DNA from: an uncultured Acholeplasmataceae bacterium
Lineage (GTDB): Bacteria > Bacillota_I > Bacilli_A > RF39 > UBA660
Direction: 5' to 3'
Assembly: GCA_905203475.1 (NCBI GenBank)
Contig: CAJKWD010000021.1
Coordinates: 1-18,900, forward strand
DNA length: 18,900 nt
A program made the translations under genes and the position numbers. The notes below the pieces were generated by a model. The model saw nothing but the letters and a program-made list of their open reading frames with translations, did no database searches and was not told the origin of the DNA. Below are positions 13,912 through 18,900 of the stretch, one piece after another (the first letter of the stretch is position 1; every line of letters begins with the position of its first letter).

Positions 13912-15627
13912 ATGAAATTTTTAAAAAATGATATGAAAGGTGAAGATACAAAAATCTTTGCACTAGGAGGATTAGGCGAAGTCGGAAAAAATATGTATTG
14001 TTTCATGCATAAAGATGAAATTATTATTACAGATGCCGGTATTACTTTTCCTGGTGGAGAATTAATGGGAATTGATTATGTTATCCCAGACTTTACTTTT
14101 TTAAAGAAAAATGAAAAGAAAATTAAAGCTTTATTTATTACGCACGGACATGAAGACCATATTGGAGGAATTCCCTTTTTATTACAAACAGTCAATATTC
14201 CTGCAATATATGCTCCAAATCAAGCAATTGGTCTAATTAATAAAAAATTACAAGAGAGAAATATTACCTATAAAACACTATATACGTATACAGAAGATAC
14301 AAAAGTAAAATTTAAACACTTTACAGTTGAGTTTTTTAGAACAACTCACTCGATTCCTGATTCACACGGTATTTGTATCACAACTCCAAATGGAACGATT
14401 GTTACAACGGGAGATTTTAAATTTGATTTAACCCCAATTGGACCGATGGCTAATTTACATAAAATGGCCCGTATTGGAGAAAGAGGTGTTACGCTTTTGA
14501 TGAGTGATTCTACCAATGCTTTAAATGAAGGTATGAGTGCAAGTGAATCAACAGTAGATAATGCTTTAAGTGAAATATTTACAAGATATAAACATAAAGG
14601 CAGAATTATTATTGCAACTTTTGCAAGTAATATCTATCGTTTAAAACATATTGTGGATACTTGTCAGAGAAATGGTAGAAAGATTGTTACATTTGGACGT
14701 AGTATGGAAACGAATATAGAGATATCTATTCAAGGTGGATACATTACGAATAAAGATATTTTTATTACCGCTGAGGAAGCAAATCGTATGCCAGATCAAA
14801 AAGTATGTTTACTTTGTACTGGATCACAAGGAGAACCATTAGCTGCACTATCTCGTATTGCCAATGGAACACACCGTCAAATTAAATTAAAGCCAAATGA
14901 TACAGTTGTATTCTCATCTAGTCCAATTCCAGGAAATGCTTTAAGTATTGCTAGAACAGTAAATAAGTTATATTTAAAAGGAGTGGAAGTATTTACAAAC
15001 ACTTCTCTTAGTACGATTCATACATCTGGACATGCTAGTCAAGAAGAACAAAAATTAATGTTACGTTTGATTAAACCAAAATATTTTATGCCATTCCATG
15101 GTGATTATCGTATGTTAAAGCGTCATGCAGATACAGGGGTACTTTGTGGTATACCAAGAGAAAATACCTTTGTATGTGGAAATGGTGATGTTCTATCTAT
15201 GTATAAGGGAAAAATTACAAGAGCTGGCAGTATTCAAGCTGGTGATGTTTATATCGATGGAAATCGTATTGGTGATGTCGGAAATGCCGTTATTAAAGAT
15301 CGTAAGATTATGGCCAATGATGGAATTGTCGTTGTAATTGCAAATATTGATTCCAATACAAATCAATTACTTGGTAAAGTTAATATTACGACACGTGGTT
15401 TTGTTCTCGTAAATGATAATATGGAATTGTTAAAAAAACTAGAAGATATATCTAAAGGAGCAATTTTAAGTAAATGTAAAAATCACTTAAATTATACGGA
15501 AGTAAAAAGTGAGATTACTGCTCGTTTAAGCGAATATATCTATGAAGAAACTGGACGTAAACCAATTATTTTACCAGTCATTATGGATATTAAAAGAAAT
15601 AAAAAAGAACCTATGAAACAATCATAA
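13912..15627 (+). CDS. rnj: Ribonuclease J
   Basis: A metallo-beta-lactamase/beta-CASP ribonuclease with 5'-3' exonuclease and endonuclease activity, central to mRNA decay and rRNA maturation in Bacillota. The 571-aa protein starts with KIFALGGLGEVGKNMY, has the zinc motif HGHEDH (78-83), TTHSIPDSHG, TTGDFKFD, the beta-CASP segments FASNIYRL, TGSQGEP and the phosphate-binding HTSGHASQEE, then PFHGDYRM and the C-terminal dimerisation domain. The start is set by AAAGGAG upstream of 13912 and by the promoter position. Which paralogue (J1 or J2) it represents cannot be told from one copy. It ends convergent with, and overlapping by six bases, the HAD pseudogene. Confidence 0.97.
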   Translation: MKFLKNDMKGEDTKIFALGGLGEVGKNMYCFMHKDEIIITDAGITFPGGELMGIDYVIPDFTFLKKNEKKIKALFITHGHEDHIGGIPFLLQTVNIPAIYAPNQAIGLINKKLQERNITYKTLYTYTEDTKVKFKHFTVEFFRTTHSIPDSHGICITTPNGTIVTTGDFKFDLTPIGPMANLHKMARIGERGVTLLMSDSTNALNEGMSASESTVDNALSEIFTRYKHKGRIIIATFASNIYRLKHIVDTCQRNGRKIVTFGRSMETNIEISIQGGYITNKDIFITAEEANRMPDQKVCLLCTGSQGEPLAALSRIANGTHRQIKLKPNDTVVFSSSPIPGNALSIARTVNKLYLKGVEVFTNTSLSTIHTSGHASQEEQKLMLRLIKPKYFMPFHGDYRMLKRHADTGVLCGIPRENTFVCGNGDVLSMYKGKITRAGSIQAGDVYIDGNRIGDVGNAVIKDRKIMANDGIVVVIANIDSNTNQLLGKVNITTRGFVLVNDNMELLKKLEDISKGAILSKCKNHLNYTEVKSEITARLSEYIYEETGRKPIILPVIMDIKRNKKEPMKQS

Positions 15628-15637
15628 GTTCTTTTTT
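15601..15637. terminator. Bidirectional terminator between ribonuclease J and the HAD remnant
   Basis: A 10-bp outer stem AAAAAAGAAC/GTTCTTTTTT plus an inner 5-bp TATGA/TCATA stem across a single mismatch and a 5-nt loop. U-rich tails arise on both strands. Both convergent stop codons fall inside the hairpin. Confidence 0.85.
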
Positions 15638-16144
15638 TGTTTAAAATATTTACGTAAAACCATTCTCTTTTCAACATCTGTTTCAATTTCATTTTGATTA
15701 TAATATAACAACTTATCATTTAAAATATCAATCGCAGGTTGAAAGTCAAAAACAGATAACCCTCTTTCAAAATCAATATAAATTTCATGTCCTAACAAAG
15801 TAGAATAGAAATAATCATCATCTAATACTAAGTATTCAGAAATATCTGGATGGGCTTTTAAATAAGCTTGAATTTCTACTTCTTTATCCTTATTAATACA
15901 TGGTAATATATCATCTACTACAATTCCATATGATTGTAGTGTTTTTGCATAATCACAGTAAAAAGCACTTTCTAAGTAATCCACTTTACCTTCTAAAAAA
16001 AGCATAACGACTCGCTGATGTCGCAACTACTTTCGCATTTGTTTCTTCAATAATGGCAGATAGAACTCCAACACATTCCGGATCTACTAATTCACTTTGA
16101 AAGGAGTTAATGACTCCATCAAAATCTAAAAAAATTACTTTCAT
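15622..16144 (-). pseudogene. HAD-family phosphatase-like protein, frameshifted
   Basis: The ATG at 16144, behind AGAGGG, opens MKVIFLDFDGVINS, the HAD motif I with nucleophile Asp7 and Asp9. This frame stops at 15988-15986 after 52 codons. The following 134-aa frame, 15622-16026, continues with GKVDYLESAFYCDYAK and carries EYLVLDDDYFY, the HAD motif IV, then IDFERGLSVFDF. The switch falls at a run of seven T (16001-15995 on the reverse strand); removing one T joins the frames into 173 residues reading ATSASRYAFLEGKVDY. The DFDGVIN start and short size recall the HAD domains linked to RNA-repair proteins. It is a pseudogene, a sequencing error or a slippage-controlled gene. Confidence 0.8.
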
Positions 16145-16194
16145 TTTCTTTCCCTCTTTTTCAAAAACTGTATTTTATCACAATTTGAAAAAAA

Positions 16195-16210
16195 AGCAAC
16201 CGGGGTTGCT
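16195..16210 (-). terminator. Terminator of the C45 gene
   Basis: A GC-rich 6-bp stem AGCAAC/GTTGCT closing a CCCG loop, followed by seven T on the reverse strand. It begins at the stop codon. Confidence 0.85.
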
Positions 16211-17267
16211 AAATTGAAAATAATTCCATGCTACTTTCGCACTCATCAGAAAATAAATTACTCATATCATAAGCGATACGATATTTATAATGGTCTAGAT
16301 AACAATAAATAGCAATTTGTCTTTTGGTATTATATAAAAATGTTGCGGCTGTAATATCTGGATATTTGGTATCTAATATAGAAGTCTTAGGTGTTTTACC
16401 ACGATATTGTAATATATTTAAGATATCTTTTTCATCGATACGACGATAGTTTAATGAATATTTGTTTAAAAATTCTAATGATTTTTGTAAACGAAATTTA
16501 GAGTTAGAGCCTCTTTTCGCAAGTGGTAATCCCACCTCGGTTGTAAAATGATTAGAATGAGCAAATTTATCATTGATTTCAATAACAGAACGAATATCTA
16601 GGCGATATTCAATAGAAACAGAGCGTTTCGCATTTGTATCAGTTACGTTTAAATTATAGCCACTGGCTGCATCTTGATTATCAAATAAAGCAAGTACTTC
16701 TTCCATGTTTCTAGCATCTACTACTCTTCTTAAAATGAACCAGACAGGAATTCCAATATGATTCATATGTTTTACATAGATAGAATTGCCTGTAAAAATC
16801 ATTCCATGACTATTCCAACAAAAGTTACCACCAGCTAAGGTATCGGTAGAAAAAAAGTCACATAAATATCCATAATCTGTTTGATATTTTACTAAGGCTG
16901 TATTATCTAGATGATAATTCCCATCTTCATTATGTCCACCCACTATTTCATGATTATGATTTTTTACAATAATATCAGTACATGAATCATGATAAGTATA
17001 TATTTCTTTACAAAGATATAAAAGATAATCATCTCTTTTTACTTCAGCTCCATCTGCTCTTCCATAGACTTCTTCTAATAGATCAGCATATTTTTCTTCT
17101 AATTTCTTTTTTACAATTAAGAAACGATCACAAATATCTTCATCTTTCCATAATTCTTTGATCAATTCTATTTCCGATTGGATTGTCTTGCGGAATGCTT
17201 TTCCCATTTGCACTCCTCTTTCGTATAAAGTACCAGATACAGCCATAATTTTTAATCTTTGATTCAT
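16209..17267 (-). CDS. C45 family Ntn acyltransferase/amidohydrolase
   Basis: A 352-aa member of the Ntn-hydrolase group that includes acyl-CoA:6-aminopenicillanate acyltransferase and choloylglycine-type hydrolases. The N-terminus has the family pattern GTLYERGVQMGKAF. HDSCTDIIVKN places the presumed nucleophile at Cys96, followed by GGHNEDGN, in which the Asn/Asp pair would shape the oxyanion site, and LAGGNFCWNSHGM farther on. Enzymes of this family mature by self-cleavage before this cysteine. Here the preceding residue is Ser95 rather than the usual Gly. No signal peptide is seen, so it acts in the cytoplasm. The start at 17267 follows AGGTG and has its own consensus promoter. Substrate unknown. 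Confidence 0.87.
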   Translation of the reverse strand: MNQRLKIMAVSGTLYERGVQMGKAFRKTIQSEIELIKELWKDEDICDRFLIVKKKLEEKYADLLEEVYGRADGAEVKRDDYLLYLCKEIYTYHDSCTDIIVKNHNHEIVGGHNEDGNYHLDNTALVKYQTDYGYLCDFFSTDTLAGGNFCWNSHGMIFTGNSIYVKHMNHIGIPVWFILRRVVDARNMEEVLALFDNQDAASGYNLNVTDTNAKRSVSIEYRLDIRSVIEINDKFAHSNHFTTEVGLPLAKRGSNSKFRLQKSLEFLNKYSLNYRRIDEKDILNILQYRGKTPKTSILDTKYPDITAATFLYNTKRQIAIYCYLDHYKYRIAYDMSNLFSDECESSMELFSI

Positions 17268-17283
17268 AGTATCACCTATCGTT

Positions 17284-17312
17284 ATTATACATGAATTCTA
17301 GAACTCTGTAAA
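17284..17312 (-). promoter_or_regulatory. Sigma-A promoter for the C45 gene
   Basis: The reverse strand has TTTACA, a 17-nt spacer and a perfect TATAAT, ending 16 nt before the start codon. It would allow expression independent of the kinase gene upstream. Confidence 0.75.
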
Positions 17313-17335
17313 TTTAATTTCCAAACACTTGACAG

Positions 17336-18557
17336 TTAGTCATAAACAGCTATTAAAGGAAATGTTAGTACAACAGTTGTTCCTACTCCTTGTTTAGAAT
17401 GATATTGTATAGAACCATGATGTTTTTTTACAATTTCAGTGGATAAACCAACACCCAATCCTGTTCCATGTTCCTTAGTTGTAAAAAATGGTTCAGCAAT
17501 TTTTTTTAGATTATCATCAGAAATACCTTCACCGTTATCTTTAATATAAATCATTAATTTTTGATGATCTACCTCTGTATGAATATGAAGTCTTCCATGT
17601 TCTTTCATTGCTTCTACTGCATTTTTCAATAGATTAATCAATACTTGGTTTAACCTGTAGTAATCACCCATCATATAGTATTCTTTATCATCAATTGAAG
17701 CATCTAATTCAATTTTTTTCTGTTTTAAAATTGGTTTAAAATTATGAATTACTTCTTCTAATAATAAATTCATATCCATTTCTTCGGAATTAATTTTAAC
17801 GTGACTTGTAGCTAAAAAATCTTGGATTAAAACTAATGTTCTTTCTATTTCTTCTTTTAAAATGGGAATATATTTCTTACTATGTTCTTGATTATTCACA
17901 TCAAACATATCTAAATATCCTTTGCATACAGCAATGGGATTTTTGATTTCATGTGTAATTTTAAAAAGACTATTTTGAAATTGTTTTTGTTTTTCTATTT
18001 CTTTTAAGGAAATATGAAAATTGACAATTTCATTTCCTTTGTCAATAAAACGACAAGCTAAATAAGTAATAATGAATGTTGCAATCATCAAGATAGGTAA
18101 TTGAATACCGATCATTTCTGATAATTTACCAGTATACATCATATAAAATAGTGTTGTAAAAACATTACATATTAAAAAGTAAAGCATCATGTTTTTACGA
18201 CGTAGTTTCTTATGGTGATAACACTCATAAATAAGATAATAGAGAATATATATTCCAATAAAAATATATACAGATCTTTGATAATACGAAACTTGAATTG
18301 ATAATAAAATAAGACTATAAATAATAGCACATATACTATGATGTTTTTGATATGCCAGAAAAAGAGGAATGGTAATAAAAAACATCGTCGGAACTGGAAA
18401 GAATATAATACCATAACGAATACATAAATAAAGAGATGAAATTAAAGCAAAATCTAAAAATAAATCATGATCCTTCTTTTCCGTATTACTTGTTTGAACT
18501 AAACATCGGAAAAATAATAAATAAAAAATTTAATACTAAACCTTCAAACAAATTCAT
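17336..18557 (-). CDS. KinB-like sporulation sensor histidine kinase, one-base frameshift near the N-terminus
   Basis: Membrane kinase probably feeding phosphate toward Spo0A. A 349-aa frame (from 18385) holds the membrane helices and a complete kinase core: H-box KITHEIKNPIAVCKGY with His145, N-box NQVLINLLKNAVEAM, DNGEGISD, FFTTKEHGTGLGVGLS and GVGTTVVLTFP. The H-box region is strongly KinB-like. That frame has no start with a ribosome binding site. The true start is likely ATG 18557, behind AAAGGGG, encoding MNLFEGLVLNFLFIIFP before a stop at 18488-18486. Removing one T from a T run (18514-18510 or 18528-18523) joins the frames into about 406 aa, close to KinB length. The catalytic part is intact, so I keep it as a CDS. 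Confidence 0.8.
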
Positions 18558-18575
18558 ACAAATCCCCTTTCTTTC

Positions 18576-18604
18576 ATTAACAGGATACCAATGATATTTG
18601 TCGA
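18576..18604 (-). promoter_or_regulatory. Weak promoter candidate for the kinase gene
   Basis: The reverse strand has TCGACA, 17 nt and GTTAAT. The -35 overlaps the nearer Spo0A box, an arrangement known from Spo0A-controlled sigma-A promoters. The predicted start would leave a very short leader, so the exact promoter is uncertain. Confidence 0.35.
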
Positions 18605-18615
18605 ATCTTGTCGAA
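18599..18615 (-). promoter_or_regulatory. Tandem Spo0A boxes upstream of the kinase gene
   Basis: Two perfect copies of the 0A box TGTCGAA on the forward strand, at 18599-18605 and 18609-18615, spaced 10 bp start to start, one DNA turn. This is the known geometry for a Spo0A dimer. They lie 42 bp upstream of the kinase ATG and just after the terminator of the EIIB gene, so they can act only on the kinase gene. Feedback control of a phosphorelay kinase by Spo0A is the inference. Confidence 0.75.
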
Positions 18616-18626
18616 AAAGCACAAAA

Positions 18627-18647
18627 AAAGTGATATTTTATCACTTT
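18627..18647 (-). terminator. Terminator of the EIIB-like gene
   Basis: A perfect 9-bp stem AAAGTGATA/TATCACTTT with a 3-nt loop followed by T residues on the reverse strand; it overlaps the stop codon. Confidence 0.85.
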
Positions 18648-18900
18648 AAAGCATCAATATATTTTTTAATATGAGTTGTATCAGGTCCTAAGATGATTTT
18701 TAATTGGTTTTCAATTTCTACAATTCCTTGTGCACCAAGTTTTTGAATTCCTTCTTTATTTACCTTATCTACATCTTTGACATTGACAATAAATCGTGAT
18801 TTATGGAATTCATAATCGATAATATTATCTTTTCCTCCTAAGTAATTCACTAGTTTATTTACTTCCATTTTAAAATCTTTTTTCTTAGAACGCGTAATAG
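18641..18900 (-). CDS. PTS EIIB-like domain protein lacking the active cysteine, partial at the window edge
   Basis: The domain MEVNKLVNYLGGKDNI then LGAQGIVEIENQLKIILGPDT is the glucose-class PTS EIIB fold (LGGxxNI at the start, LGAxGVV and IxGP at the end). In active EIIB the first strand follows a phosphorylated cysteine in CxTRLR; here the matching stretch is FHKSRFIVNVKD, so the cysteine is gone. The ATG at 18868 has no convincing ribosome binding site, and the frame stays open upstream to the window edge (TRSKKKDFK), so the protein probably starts beyond 18900, perhaps with a membrane anchor. A regulatory or scaffold role is more likely than sugar phosphorylation. Confidence 0.8.
   Translation of the reverse strand, partial: ITRSKKKDFKMEVNKLVNYLGGKDNIIDYEFHKSRFIVNVKDVDKVNKEGIQKLGAQGIVEIENQLKIILGPDTTHIKKYIDALK

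Noticed and set aside
15125..15337. Forward 70-aa ORF
   Set aside because: Out-of-frame within ribonuclease J.
18187..18414. Reverse 75-aa hydrophobic ORF
   Set aside because: Alternative frame over the kinase membrane region; the frame that joins the kinase core is the one with KinB-like sequence.
18599..18615. The TGTCGAA repeats as an ordinary short direct repeat
   Set aside because: The exact 0A-box sequence, 10-bp phasing and position before a phosphorelay-type kinase make a regulatory reading more likely than chance.
1..18900. CRISPR array, tRNA or rRNA genes, insertion sequence, prophage attachment site
   Set aside because: No regularly spaced direct repeats, no tRNA-like TTCGA arm with CCA context, no transposase ORF or terminal inverted repeats were seen on either strand by eye.

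Overview
The window is AT-rich, uses the standard bacterial code (no internal TGA is needed as Trp) and carries typical Bacillota (Firmicutes) signals: AGGAGG-type ribosome binding sites, sigma-A promoters with 17-nt spacers and short U-tailed terminators. Gene content points to a low-GC member of class Bacilli or a close relative. Three independent signs point to a spore-forming ancestry or lifestyle: a CotD-like spore coat protein behind a sigma-E/sigma-K-type promoter, a KinB-like sporulation kinase, and tandem Spo0A boxes upstream of that kinase. I cannot name a genus.

Layout. 1-258: a short reverse-strand promoter/RBS/ORF-like stretch with a hairpin terminator, possibly a small RNA. 259-1739 (reverse): rpmF (ribosomal protein L32), yceD/ylbN and a Cys-His-Asp hydrolase-like protein. 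1826-2968 (forward): tmcAL, which makes ac4C34 in tRNA-Met, ending in a terminator shared with a convergent ASCH-domain gene. 3397-3625: the decayed remnant of a MazE/MazF toxin-antitoxin pair, unannotated by length criteria. 3696-4877: a CotD-like coat protein and a hexapeptide acyltransferase.

4923-13127 (reverse) is a long co-directional cluster built on the signal-recognition-particle genes. In transcription order it reads ftsY, a three-helix membrane protein, ylxM, a HerA-type DNA-pumping ATPase, a C39-like cysteine protease, a small helical protein, ffh and two M16 zinc-peptidase-family proteins (one metal-binding, one degenerate). Strong internal terminators split it into several transcription units. 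The usual ylxM-ffh adjacency is broken by the HerA and C39 genes.

13182-15627: an unrecognised 197-aa gene divergent from ribonuclease J. 15622-18900 (reverse): a HAD-family phosphatase-like gene broken by a one-base frameshift in a T7 run, a C45 Ntn acyltransferase/hydrolase, a KinB-like histidine kinase also interrupted by a one-base frameshift near its N-terminus, and a PTS EIIB-like domain without its phosphorylatable cysteine that runs to the window edge.

Most of the window is housekeeping. The items most worth a second look are the L32 N-terminal extension that resembles the Prp protease cleavage site of L27, the toxin-antitoxin remnant, the Spo0A-box/kinase arrangement and the two homopolymer frameshifts.
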